Translations under genes and position numbers: made by a program
The notes under the pieces: model-generated
The model's input: only the letters and a program-made list of their open reading frames with translations
What the model was told of the DNA's origin: nothing
The model's database searches: none
Origin: Marinoscillum sp049115815
GTDB taxonomy: Bacteria > Bacteroidota > Bacteroidia > Cytophagales > Cyclobacteriaceae
DNA length: 64,000 bases
Assembly: GCA_049115815.1 (NCBI GenBank)
Contig: JAGDZO010000005.1
Location: 124,001-188,000, forward strand
Reading direction: 5' to 3'
Part shown: in pieces, positions 34,634 to 43,613 of the stretch
Numbering within the stretch: the stretch's first letter is position 1
Layout: each line of letters begins with the position of its first letter

Positions 34634-36814
34634 TCAACCCTTCGGGATCTCAAAACCAAAGGTGCTCCCAACACCTGGTTTGCTATCGCACCAAATCCTA
34701 CCGCCCATCGCTTCCACAAGCTTTTTGGCTATGGACAAGCCCAAACCGGTCGAAGTTTCTCCAGCTGTGACTTGTGAGGATATCATTGCGAAAGGCTTAA
34801 ATAATTGGTCTGCTTCATCGGCACTGATGCCCGGCCCTTGATCTCTGATAGTTACTTGAAAATGACTTACATTTTGGGTCAACCCAATATTAATATCAGC
34901 TCCTTTAGGCGAATACTTGATGGCATTGGTGATCAGATTTTCTAGTACCTGAAACAGGAAGTTTCTATCAGTATGAGCATCAATCTCCTCTGAAGCCTCA
35001 AGTATGAGTTGTTGGTTTTTATTGCTTGTTAGATCCTCCAATTCGGTCATCACCTCTCGCGTCACTTTGCTCAACTCTACTGGCTCCATTCGTAAATTGA
35101 GAGACTTTGATTCCAATGTACTTAGGTCAAGTATTCTATCAACCATATCTATCATCCTATCTACAGAATGATCAATTTGCTCCGTAATAGTCTGCTCATG
35201 CGACCTATTTTTGCCAGATATGATCAATTGCACCAGTCCTTTGACGGATGTCAGTGGGCTTCTGAGATCATGCCCTATGATAGCGATCAATCCATTTTTC
35301 TCCCTATTTAGGTTTTCCAATTCTTCTTTCTGCTGGCTCACTTCTTGATGTAAGAGCAGCAGTCTCTGGCCATCTCTGACCTTTCGCAGATAAACCCATA
35401 CCACCACACCAACCAAAATGGTCAAGAAGACAATAAATAGTATTAGGAGCTGATTTTCAGTTTTTTCCTTACTCAACAATGCCCCAGCTACATTACGCTC
35501 GTTCAATGATCGAATACTATCAGCAACCGCCTTTTTATCATATTCATATTGATATTCAAGCCTTATCAAGGCCCTTTCATTCTCATCACTATTTAGACTA
35601 TCTCTATGCTCAATGTGTAACTCATACATGTCTAGCGCTTGCTTAGGGTCATTCAGTCCCTTGTAAGCTTGATAAAGAGCTTGCGAGGATTCTGAGACCA
35701 TTTTCAAAGACCCTATCTGCTTCGCTAGTTCCAAAGCTCGTTCACCGTGTTGGCTCGCCACACTGTAATGTTTAGCTGCGTCATTTGTCAACCCATTCCT
35801 ACTCGCTTTTTCACCCAAATCTATGGATAGGTTAGCCATCTGCAGCAACATGTTGACAATTCCCGGTTTGTAACCTACCTCTTCATATAATCGCAGACCC
35901 TGGCGATCATATTCAAGCGCCCTATCATATTCTTCCAGATTAAAATACAGTAAGCCCAGGTTACCCAATCGGGCAGCATTTGCTTTTTTCAAGTCAAGCC
36001 CCTTGCTTACCTCAAAACTCCTCTGTAAATAATCTAAGGCCCTTTCATATTTCTCCTCCTCAATATGGATCAATCCAAGATTATTGAGCATAGCCGTCAT
36101 GGCAGGTTTATGTTCAAGCACCTCCGCCAATTCCAAGCTGTGTGTTAGGTATTCTACCACTTTCACCGTCTCCCCTAATTCGTAGTGAATGTTGGCTATG
36201 TTATTCAAAAGTGCCATGATGCTCCTCTTGTTGTCCATTTCCTGGCAGATTTTCAGACTCTTGGAATAACTATCAAGAGCTTCTCGGTATTTGCCTTGAA
36301 ATTTATAAGCAATGCCTATTCCATTAAGGCAATCAACTATTCCCTGCCGATCTCCCAACTCACTAAATAAGTCTTGTGATTTCATTGAATAAGCGAGTGC
36401 CTCATCATATCGTGCTTGTCGTGACCTGAGGTTACCCAACTGTAGCAAAACCTTGGCTTCTCCGCTGCTCCAAGCTATTTCCTGAGCAATCTCCAAGGCC
36501 TTTAGAAAATTTTCATCACCATGCTCATAATCTCCCTGATAAATATAGGCGCTACCCATATGCAGCAAAGCGTTTACCTGTTGGTAATACAAGGTCCTGC
36601 TTTGAGCTGAATCGTATAAGGACTTGGCCAAATAAATGGCACTATCCGGATGCTTGCGCAGATATTTCTCCACTCGTTGATTCATAATTTCCAAACGAGC
36701 AGAATCAGAAATCAAGGCATCTACTGTAGCTTGAGATCGCTTGGTGGTTGTTTCACTATAGCCATGACATAGACAACCGCAGTACAAAATAAAAAATAAG
36801 ATCCACTTACTCAC
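34634..36814 (-). CDS. Sensor histidine kinase with TPR array, HisKA type
   Basis: A 726-residue kinase. Signal peptide (MSKWILFFILYCGCLCHG), about seven TPR repeats (ALLNNIANIHYELGETVKVV, GNLGLLYFNLEEYDRALEY), a membrane helix (LLILFIVFLTILVGVVVWVY), coiled coil, HisKA with LIAIIGHDLRSPLTSVKGL, and the ATPase domain with NLITNAIKYSP, RDQGPGISADEADQL and STGLGLSIAKKLV. The start is a GTG; four bases before it lies TATATTTA, one base from the TAnnTTTG box. Unlike the kinases at 14-19 and 25 kb, the His-Asp pair of the H-box is normal. No adjacent regulator. Confidence 0.92.
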   Translation of the reverse strand: MSKWILFFILYCGCLCHGYSETTTKRSQATVDALISDSARLEIMNQRVEKYLRKHPDSAIYLAKSLYDSAQSRTLYYQQVNALLHMGSAYIYQGDYEHGDENFLKALEIAQEIAWSSGEAKVLLQLGNLRSRQARYDEALAYSMKSQDLFSELGDRQGIVDCLNGIGIAYKFQGKYREALDSYSKSLKICQEMDNKRSIMALLNNIANIHYELGETVKVVEYLTHSLELAEVLEHKPAMTAMLNNLGLIHIEEEKYERALDYLQRSFEVSKGLDLKKANAARLGNLGLLYFNLEEYDRALEYDRQGLRLYEEVGYKPGIVNMLLQMANLSIDLGEKASRNGLTNDAAKHYSVASQHGERALELAKQIGSLKMVSESSQALYQAYKGLNDPKQALDMYELHIEHRDSLNSDENERALIRLEYQYEYDKKAVADSIRSLNERNVAGALLSKEKTENQLLILFIVFLTILVGVVVWVYLRKVRDGQRLLLLHQEVSQQKEELENLNREKNGLIAIIGHDLRSPLTSVKGLVQLIISGKNRSHEQTITEQIDHSVDRMIDMVDRILDLSTLESKSLNLRMEPVELSKVTREVMTELEDLTSNKNQQLILEASEEIDAHTDRNFLFQVLENLITNAIKYSPKGADINIGLTQNVSHFQVTIRDQGPGISADEADQLFKPFAMISSQVTAGETSTGLGLSIAKKLVEAMGGRIWCDSKPGVGSTFGFEIPKG

Positions 36815-36946
36815 GACCTAAATATATCGCTTTCAAATGACATTTGAGTTGGTTATAAATCCGTGTCTCCTTGGGCAATTTTTGAGAACTTTTAGATTAA
36901 AATCAATCCCTTATCCTCGAAAGTCAAATTCTTATTCCTTTCCCAA

Positions 36947-39193
36947 TCAGAGATTCAACCAATAGGTCAGCTTAAATACCAGCGCTCTGCTTTTTGAGGC
37001 GAAAGTATCAGGGAAGTAATTATCAGTATATACGAGAAACAAATCCGAAACGGGTTTAAATCTCCATTGTAAACGCGCATTGAGGTTCACATTATCACTA
37101 CGTTGGTTGTACTGAAGGAAGGTGGTTAGGAACAGCTTATCGTTAAAAGTAATATCAGCCCTAGGACTGACTAACCAGATATTTGACTTCCCAGAAATGG
37201 TGGTAGAATCATTGAGCAATCGATCAGGAAGGTCGATTCTGCCATGATCAAAATCTATAGCAAGATTGACATATGGCTGAAAACGATAGTTGATTGATCC
37301 TCGGTATCGCTGCAGTTCCCCTACATAAAAGCCTCCTAACTGAATGTTGGCATCAAACCACAGCAGCTTTCGCTGATCTGTATTAAATCGAAGTTGAAGT
37401 GTTCTCCAATCATACTCATTCCCCTCAGGTAGTACATAATCACCGATAGGTTCAAAATCATTCCTCAACAACTGATATGTGTGTCCGTAGGACAGTTCAA
37501 CCTCGGCCGTGTTGTTTAAGTCAAACTGATAACTCAGCTCGTACTCCAAATCTGTTCGGTTCAATTCCAAATCACCAAAGTAAGTGTAGTTAAGACCAGG
37601 CCCATGGTTATTGATCAAGCCTCCTTCTTTGGGATAAAACCTGTAGTCAGTGAAAATGGAAGAACGTACGATATCCTTTCGTTGCACAAAGCCCAATTCC
37701 GCATTGTAGCCTTCTCCTATTAGAGCGGTAAGACCACCAATATTGAAGTTGGTAGTGTTGTATCTCAAAAATGCCCCGCCAGAGATCGGATCATCCTTTT
37801 TTACCGGATCAAAAGACTGATGAAAGTAGAAATCTCCTTGCCACCTACCATCAGAGCTCAGTAGATTATAATCCACTCCAACCACCCTATTAAACTGCGT
37901 AGTGGATAGGGATGAATCATTTTCATCGTAGTTGATCGCTTGTCGATTTACAGCTGTTATACTCACATTTGATTGGCCAAATACTTGCCTTTGCAAAACT
38001 CCTACGGTATAGTTCTGTGGCAGAAGTTTATAAGTATTTGAAATCTCTTCTGCTCCTGTGAGTCGAGCGGCATCATTGCCTCTGCTCTGCATGTTCAAAA
38101 ATCCCACTCGCCAATTCTGCCCAACCTTACCACTCAACCTGGCTCCATAAGTGATAGGCACTTGGATGGCGCTCCCAGATGTGTCTTGAGCTATGCCAAT
38201 TCGGCGACTAAAAAATGGTCTGGTTGACTGAAAACCACCTTGCCCGAAGAGGTCTTGATTTTCCAAAAAGAACTGCCTCCGTTCTGGAAAATTAATTTCG
38301 AATCTACTCAGATTAGTCACCTGACGATCTACCTCTACTTGCGAAAAATCAGGGTTAACTGTTAAGTCAAGGTTTAGCGAGGAAGAAACTCCTATTTTAG
38401 CATCAAAGCCAACTTGTAGATTCCCTTCTGTAGGGGTATTGGCTTCATAGTCCCGAGAGATCCCGCTGGCCACATAAGGTATGACCGATAAGTTGGTGCC
38501 GGCTTTTGGCAAAGGATCGTCAAAGGTGAGTCTTCCAGCGAAAGCAAAAGCAGAAATTCGAAAACCGAGAGGAACCACGGCCCAAGCTGAACGTTCGTTG
38601 CGTTTTAAGTTATTGCGAAGTAATACGATATTCCATTCGACATTCTCATCATCGTACCGTAAGGTTTTAAATGGAATGGCCATCTCAAACTCCCATCGAT
38701 CATCGAATCTGGTCACCTCTGAGCTCCACTTATTATCCCAATCTGTTCGTACATCTGTCCCATTGGTTACTAATCCTTCTCTCTGCACTCCCAGAGGAGT
38801 AAGACCAAACGTAAACCCATTGGTGTAATCGTTGAACGGGTCAATATAAATGCTGAAATTTTCATTCACAGACCAGCTAAAGTCTCTTCTCAGGGAAGTA
38901 ACAATATCTTCTTTGTCTGTACCCTCATAGCATATACCGCCAACATACAGAAAGTTATCATCAAAAGCGATTTTCACTAATGTGCCATCCAATGCCGGAA
39001 TGGAGTCTTCGGGGAAATTTTGCGAGAAGTTCTCCGCGGATTGAGCGTTCTGCCAAAATGCCTCAGTCAACTGACCGTCCAGTTGGATTTTCTCCTGAGT
39101 CTTAGACGCCCTAAGCTGGTATTTCTCAGCGTTATCCTGCGCAATCACTACCAGATTGTATAAAACACAAAGCACGAATATTACCTTCCTCAT
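36947..39193 (-). CDS. DUF5916 protein: CBM9-like domain plus outer-membrane barrel
   Basis: A 748-residue outer-membrane protein. Signal peptide (MRKVIFVLCVLYNLVVIAQ), then a CBM9-like beta-sandwich (KIQLDGQLTEAFWQNA, IAFDDNFLYVGGICYE, FSIYIDPFNDYTNGF, WEFEMAIPFKTLRYDD). The remainder, about 500 residues, is a beta-barrel ending in ...LVFKLTYWLNL, with NFPERRQFFLENQDLFG marking the DUF5916 start. The role is unknown; carbohydrate or polymer handling is suggested by the CBM9 part. A TAAGTTTG box lies eight bases before the ATG at 39193. An earlier start at 39235 would hide the signal peptide. Confidence 0.9.
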   Translation of the reverse strand: MRKVIFVLCVLYNLVVIAQDNAEKYQLRASKTQEKIQLDGQLTEAFWQNAQSAENFSQNFPEDSIPALDGTLVKIAFDDNFLYVGGICYEGTDKEDIVTSLRRDFSWSVNENFSIYIDPFNDYTNGFTFGLTPLGVQREGLVTNGTDVRTDWDNKWSSEVTRFDDRWEFEMAIPFKTLRYDDENVEWNIVLLRNNLKRNERSAWAVVPLGFRISAFAFAGRLTFDDPLPKAGTNLSVIPYVASGISRDYEANTPTEGNLQVGFDAKIGVSSSLNLDLTVNPDFSQVEVDRQVTNLSRFEINFPERRQFFLENQDLFGQGGFQSTRPFFSRRIGIAQDTSGSAIQVPITYGARLSGKVGQNWRVGFLNMQSRGNDAARLTGAEEISNTYKLLPQNYTVGVLQRQVFGQSNVSITAVNRQAINYDENDSSLSTTQFNRVVGVDYNLLSSDGRWQGDFYFHQSFDPVKKDDPISGGAFLRYNTTNFNIGGLTALIGEGYNAELGFVQRKDIVRSSIFTDYRFYPKEGGLINNHGPGLNYTYFGDLELNRTDLEYELSYQFDLNNTAEVELSYGHTYQLLRNDFEPIGDYVLPEGNEYDWRTLQLRFNTDQRKLLWFDANIQLGGFYVGELQRYRGSINYRFQPYVNLAIDFDHGRIDLPDRLLNDSTTISGKSNIWLVSPRADITFNDKLFLTTFLQYNQRSDNVNLNARLQWRFKPVSDLFLVYTDNYFPDTFASKSRALVFKLTYWLNL

Positions 39194-39434
39194 CACGGCG
39201 GCAAACTTAGAAAACCAAAAGACCAATAAATCCACTAATTACATGAGTGGAAAATCCGACGGATATGCTGTGCACCTATCCAGATTGGATTTAATAGGCA
39301 TATAAACTTTCTAAGTTGATAAAGGTTATTTCGCTAAGAAGCAAAAATTCAAAATGGCAGGACAATTACTGGGTCTGAAAAGTCATTTCATCTTTAATCG
39401 TTTAAATTGGTTACCCTTTAATCAAATCTCAGAT

Positions 39435-41132
39435 ATGAAACTTAAACCCATCATTGTACTGATTCTATTGATTTTTACTTCGGAATCTTACGCTCAAGAT
39501 CGCGTGACGGGCATGCTGCATGCTACCAGATCAGTTGTCATCGCTAAGAATGGCATGGTGGCTACTAGTCACCCACTCGCCACCCAAGTTGGGATTGATA
39601 TATTGAAAAACGGAGGCAATGCCATTGATGCCGCCATAGCTGCCAATGCTGCTCTGGGTCTAATGGAGCCAACAGGTTGTGGCATTGGAGGCGATTTGTT
39701 CGCTATCATTTGGGATGCCAAGACCCAAAAATTGTATGGATTGAATGCATCCGGGCGATCACCAAAAAGTCTCACATTAGACTATTTACAAAAGGAAAAG
39801 CTTAACCGAATCCCATCGTATGGACCACTACCTGTCAGCGTGCCGGGAGCTGTAAGTGGATGGTATGCCATGCATGAGAAATTCGGAACCATGAAGATGG
39901 ATCAAATTCTCCAACCTGCTATCGATTACGCAGAAGAAGGATTCCCATTGACGCAATTAATCTCGCATTATCTCGGACGAACTGTCCCGCGTTTTATTGC
40001 CAATGGGTATGATAACATAGAGGATACTTACATTGCTCAAAACAATGGGAAACTTCCGTCAGAAGGTGAAATATACAAGAACCCATATCTAGCTAATACC
40101 TATCGGGCGATAGCCAAAGGGGGATCTGATGCATTTTACAAAGGTGAGATGGCCAGCACCATTGCTGAATTTGTGCAATCCAAAGGCGGATTTTTGAGCG
40201 CGGAAGATATGGCCAATCATCAGGCCGAATGGGTGGATCCAGTTTCTGTGAACTATAGGGGATATGATGTATGGGAGTTACCTCCAAATGGTCAGGGAAT
40301 AGCGGCTCTCCAAATGTTGCAGATCCTGAATGGTTTTGATTTCAGTAATGTGACCTTTGGAAGTGCTGAGCATATTCACTTGGTTACTGAAGCCAAAAAG
40401 TTAGCTTTTGAAGATCGAGCCAAATATTATGCAGATATGGACTTTTTTGACGTGCCCCTCACTACACTCCTATCTGAAGAATACGCAAGTAAACGAAGAG
40501 AAGAAATTGGCGAAAGAGCAAGCACCTACAACTCTGGCCAAATCAGTGCTGGAGAAACCATCTATATGACCGTGGCTGACAAGGATGGTAATATGGTATC
40601 ACTCATTCAAAGCAACTACCGCGGTATGGGATCTGGCATGGTACCTCCCAAACTTGGATTCATGCTACAAAACAGAGGTGAATTGTTCAGTCTCACCCCA
40701 GGACAAGCCAATACCTACGAGCCCGGGAAAAGGCCTTTTCACACCATTATTCCGGCATTTGTATCCAAAGATGGAAAACCCTTTATGAGTTTTGGGGTGA
40801 TGGGGGGAGATTTCCAGCCACAGGGTCATACTCAGATCATCATGAATATGATCGATTTTGGCATGGGTCTTCAAGAAGCCGGTGATGCTCCAAGATTCGA
40901 TCACACAGGAACTTCGACTCCTACAGGAATTCCTGCTGATGGTAGAGGAGAAATCAGATTAGAATCAGGTATCAGCTACGAAACAATTCGAGGACTAATG
41001 AACCGTGGACACAAGGTAGGATTTGTGAATGGTGCATATGGTGGCTACCAGGCTATTCTATGGGATGAGCAAAATAAAGTTTACAGAGGAGCATCAGAAA
41101 GTAGAAAAGATGGACAAGCATCAGGATACTAA
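39435..41132 (+). CDS. ggt: Gamma-glutamyltransferase
   Basis: A 565-residue exported Ntn-hydrolase precursor that cleaves itself and transfers or hydrolyses gamma-glutamyl groups from glutathione and related peptides in the periplasm. Signal peptide MKLKPIIVLILLIFTSESYA. Family motifs: MVATSHPLATQVGIDILKNG, NAIDAAIAANAALGLMEPTG, GIGGDLFAIIWD, LPPNGQGIAALQML. The cleavage Thr is in ETIYMTVADKDGN, followed by SNYRGMGSG. The spacing is that of the YwrD-like branch common in Bacteroidota. The start at 39435 is chosen for the signal peptide. Confidence 0.93.
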   Translation: MKLKPIIVLILLIFTSESYAQDRVTGMLHATRSVVIAKNGMVATSHPLATQVGIDILKNGGNAIDAAIAANAALGLMEPTGCGIGGDLFAIIWDAKTQKLYGLNASGRSPKSLTLDYLQKEKLNRIPSYGPLPVSVPGAVSGWYAMHEKFGTMKMDQILQPAIDYAEEGFPLTQLISHYLGRTVPRFIANGYDNIEDTYIAQNNGKLPSEGEIYKNPYLANTYRAIAKGGSDAFYKGEMASTIAEFVQSKGGFLSAEDMANHQAEWVDPVSVNYRGYDVWELPPNGQGIAALQMLQILNGFDFSNVTFGSAEHIHLVTEAKKLAFEDRAKYYADMDFFDVPLTTLLSEEYASKRREEIGERASTYNSGQISAGETIYMTVADKDGNMVSLIQSNYRGMGSGMVPPKLGFMLQNRGELFSLTPGQANTYEPGKRPFHTIIPAFVSKDGKPFMSFGVMGGDFQPQGHTQIIMNMIDFGMGLQEAGDAPRFDHTGTSTPTGIPADGRGEIRLESGISYETIRGLMNRGHKVGFVNGAYGGYQAILWDEQNKVYRGASESRKDGQASGY

Positions 41133-41136
41133 TAAG

Positions 41137-41397
41137 ATGGAGGGACGAGAATTCACAGCATACACTGATGAAGAACTAATCAGCGAGGCAAAAAAGATGA
41201 AGTCAGGAGCCTGGTTCAGCGCCTTTATGATTGGTTTTTTGATTGGAATCTTAATCTATGGATTTGCGCATAATTCCTTGGGATTTTTAGCTCTTATTCC
41301 ACTATTTCTAATATTTAGGATCTTTCATAAGCCAGAGAATAATAAGAGAATCAAGGCTATCAAAGAAGTGATGAAAGAACGAAATCTGAAATATTAA
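41137..41397 (+). CDS. Small two-helix membrane protein
   Basis: An 86-residue membrane protein: a short charged N-terminus (YTDEELISEAKKMKSG), two membrane helices (SAFMIGFLIGILIYGFAH, LGFLALIPLFLIFRIF) and a basic C-terminal helix. It starts four bases after the ggt stop and is surely co-transcribed. Similar small proteins are widespread in Bacteroidota, but no function is known. Longer in-frame starts overlap ggt and are not preferred. Confidence 0.75.
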   Translation: MEGREFTAYTDEELISEAKKMKSGAWFSAFMIGFLIGILIYGFAHNSLGFLALIPLFLIFRIFHKPENNKRIKAIKEVMKERNLKY

Positions 41398-41403
41398 AAT
41401 GTC

Positions 41404-41715
41404 ATGATCACAGAAATAGCCATCCTTAATGTAAAGTCAGGGCATTGCGGTTCTTTCGAAAAAGACTTCCAAAGAGCTAGTAAGTATATCAGCTCAATAG
41501 ATGGCTACTTAGGGCATACGCTCAAAAGATGTATTGAAGATTCTCATCAATATCTGCTGACCGTGCAATGGAGATCGATTGAAGACCATGAAGCTGGCTT
41601 TCGTCAATCACCTGAATATCAAAAATGGAAAGAATTGCTTCATCACTACTACGACCCATTCCCTATTGTAGAGCATTATAAGGATGTTATGAAATTTGGT
41701 AATAATATCTCTTGA
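41404..41715 (+). CDS. Antibiotic biosynthesis monooxygenase (ABM) domain protein
   Basis: A 103-residue ferredoxin-like alpha-beta protein of the ABM family. It shows ITEIAILNVKSGHCGSFEKD, ISSIDGYLGHTLKRCIED, YLLTVQWRSIEDHEAGF and SPEYQKWKELLHHYYDPFP. Family members act as quinol monooxygenases or haem-degrading enzymes; most are untested. It begins six bases after the small membrane protein and belongs to the ggt transcript. Confidence 0.87.
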   Translation: MITEIAILNVKSGHCGSFEKDFQRASKYISSIDGYLGHTLKRCIEDSHQYLLTVQWRSIEDHEAGFRQSPEYQKWKELLHHYYDPFPIVEHYKDVMKFGNNIS

Positions 41716-41789
41716 ACAACAGTCCATATCTGAAATAGACTTCCTATAGTAACATTCCTCTTGTAGTTTCATTTCATGAAATAACGCGG

Positions 41790-43370
41790 CTAATAAATTG
41801 AAGCGAGATCTCCATTGTTTTGAACGAAACCGAGCAACTTCCTTCCAATAATTTGGTACTCGTCATTAAGCACATACAGATTTCCCAATGCTGAAACAAT
41901 GATGGTTCCGTCACGATTATAGGCTGCTCCATTAACCTGTGGGACAGGTGATGAGATTGTGGAAATCAATTCTAACCCATCAATCTGAATAGTATGTATT
42001 TGAGAATTTCTTCTATCAAACACAATCAAATGCTTCTCATCTGAAGACACTAACAGGTCACCCCCCGAGCCGATCGAATCATATTTAGTGCTGGATAATT
42101 TTTCTCCAGAGAATCTATCAATAATAGTTAATGTGCCCTTGGCCATGAGATAGATTGAGTCTCCATGAATTTCAACTTTTTCAGCAGAAATTCTATCTGT
42201 TAGGAGCACATCTTCATCACTATCAATATCCCATTTTCTTAGCTGCCGAGCCCCATCATACTTATAAGAATAGTAAACAAGTCCGTCCAATATGCCAAAA
42301 TGAATATCCACCCTATGTCCAAAATCCTTGGTAGGATTCAATTTACCCGTCATTAGGTCTAGGGAATAAAATTTACCTTCTTCATTGCTAGCTACATGGA
42401 TGGTTCCTTCGTTGATATGCTCCTCGAAAAAATTACCGTCATATAGATTGACCGAAGCTAAGTCCCCTTCTCCTAATACAAACAATTTTCCATCCTTAGT
42501 TTGGATAGGCAGTCTAACCACTTCCTTACCAGAAGCCGTATAGAATATCGCCTTTTCAAGTTCTTCGTGTACTGTTACTAAGGTATTTTCCCCCACTACG
42601 CAAGCACCTGTTACTTTTGGAGCAACTTCAAAAATCTTGAGATAACTCGTTAGCGTGGATCCATTTTCACCGCTCCCCAAATTATCAATCAGATACGCTC
42701 CATCTCCATCATTAGTCTCGGTTTGCTGTGAAAAAGAGATAAAAGAATTGGGTCTTGCCGGATAATTAAGAAAAATCAAATCCCCTCCCGAAACTTCAGA
42801 GACACCATCATATTCGAGATTAATAAAAGTACTATTACCTGTTTCCCAGCCCTCTACCTTATAAAAATCGCTACCTCCCGCAGCATATAGGTCTCCATTC
42901 ATATCAAATCCGATTTGAGTGAGATTCAATTCTGGCTTAGTAATTGGCGTGATCTCCTTATTGTCAATTTTGATAGAGACCATTTGAGATCCTCCATCTT
43001 CGGCCACTACCAAGTATTCTCCATCTATAGTAGCCGCTATATGGCCGTCAAAATCAACTTGCGCAAAAACTTCAGCCTTCAGATAAACATTGCTGAGTGT
43101 TAAAACATCCTTAACAAAGGCGTCCTTATAATCAAGGGTGATTTCGTAGATGGTGTTGTCAGAATTATTGTCAATAAAGAAAATTTTCTGAGCATCTAGA
43201 TACTTCTTGAACTGTCCATAGTTCCAGCCATTATCCAAAAGCAACGCATTCAAGTCTTGACGCCTGATAGAATCTTCTAATATTTCATCATCTAAACTGG
43301 AATCATCACAAGAAGGTAGCGCTAATACAATTGCGATGATGGACAGCAGAAAAAAATGTAGTGTTTTCAT
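41790..43370 (-). CDS. Exported beta-propeller-like lipoprotein
   Basis: A 526-residue lipoprotein (lipobox ALPSC, Cys21). Repeated four-strand units suggest a beta-propeller: IAATIDGEYLVVAEDGGSQM, GKFYSLDLMTGKL, LTIIDRFSGEKLSS, HLIVFDRRNSQIHTIQIDG and GTIIVSALGNLYVLND. No enzymatic residues are recognised. An early segment (LDAQKIFFIDNNSDNTIYEI) resembles the start of such propellers. It is probably a surface- or periplasm-exposed binding protein. Adjacent genes give no hint of the ligand. Confidence 0.65.
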   Translation of the reverse strand: MKTLHFFLLSIIAIVLALPSCDDSSLDDEILEDSIRRQDLNALLLDNGWNYGQFKKYLDAQKIFFIDNNSDNTIYEITLDYKDAFVKDVLTLSNVYLKAEVFAQVDFDGHIAATIDGEYLVVAEDGGSQMVSIKIDNKEITPITKPELNLTQIGFDMNGDLYAAGGSDFYKVEGWETGNSTFINLEYDGVSEVSGGDLIFLNYPARPNSFISFSQQTETNDGDGAYLIDNLGSGENGSTLTSYLKIFEVAPKVTGACVVGENTLVTVHEELEKAIFYTASGKEVVRLPIQTKDGKLFVLGEGDLASVNLYDGNFFEEHINEGTIHVASNEEGKFYSLDLMTGKLNPTKDFGHRVDIHFGILDGLVYYSYKYDGARQLRKWDIDSDEDVLLTDRISAEKVEIHGDSIYLMAKGTLTIIDRFSGEKLSSTKYDSIGSGGDLLVSSDEKHLIVFDRRNSQIHTIQIDGLELISTISSPVPQVNGAAYNRDGTIIVSALGNLYVLNDEYQIIGRKLLGFVQNNGDLASIY

Positions 43371-43545
43371 AGTATTGATAGCTTGGTCTTTACAAAACTT
43401 CCATCGACCAATTGGTAGTAATCGTAGGAATAATTGAACTTATGTAAGATATTCATTCCGCTCATAATTTGAAACACAAATCAGGATTTAGGACGAAATG
43501 CTAATTACAATAGTCTACCAAGACATCAGGGAGATAAAACACCAT

Positions 43546-43581
43546 CAAAAAAGCCGTATCAATTTGCTTTGATACGGCTTT
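43546..43581 (-). terminator. Terminator of the M56/M23 gene
   Basis: AAAGCCGTATCAA (43550-43562) pairs with TTGATACGGCTTT (43569-43581) over a six-base loop. Read on the minus strand it ends GGCTTTTTTG, a proper T-run directly after the stop at 43614. Confidence 0.88.
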
Positions 43582-43613
43582 ATCCTTTCCAGAGGTTATT
43601 CACTTGATTGGGT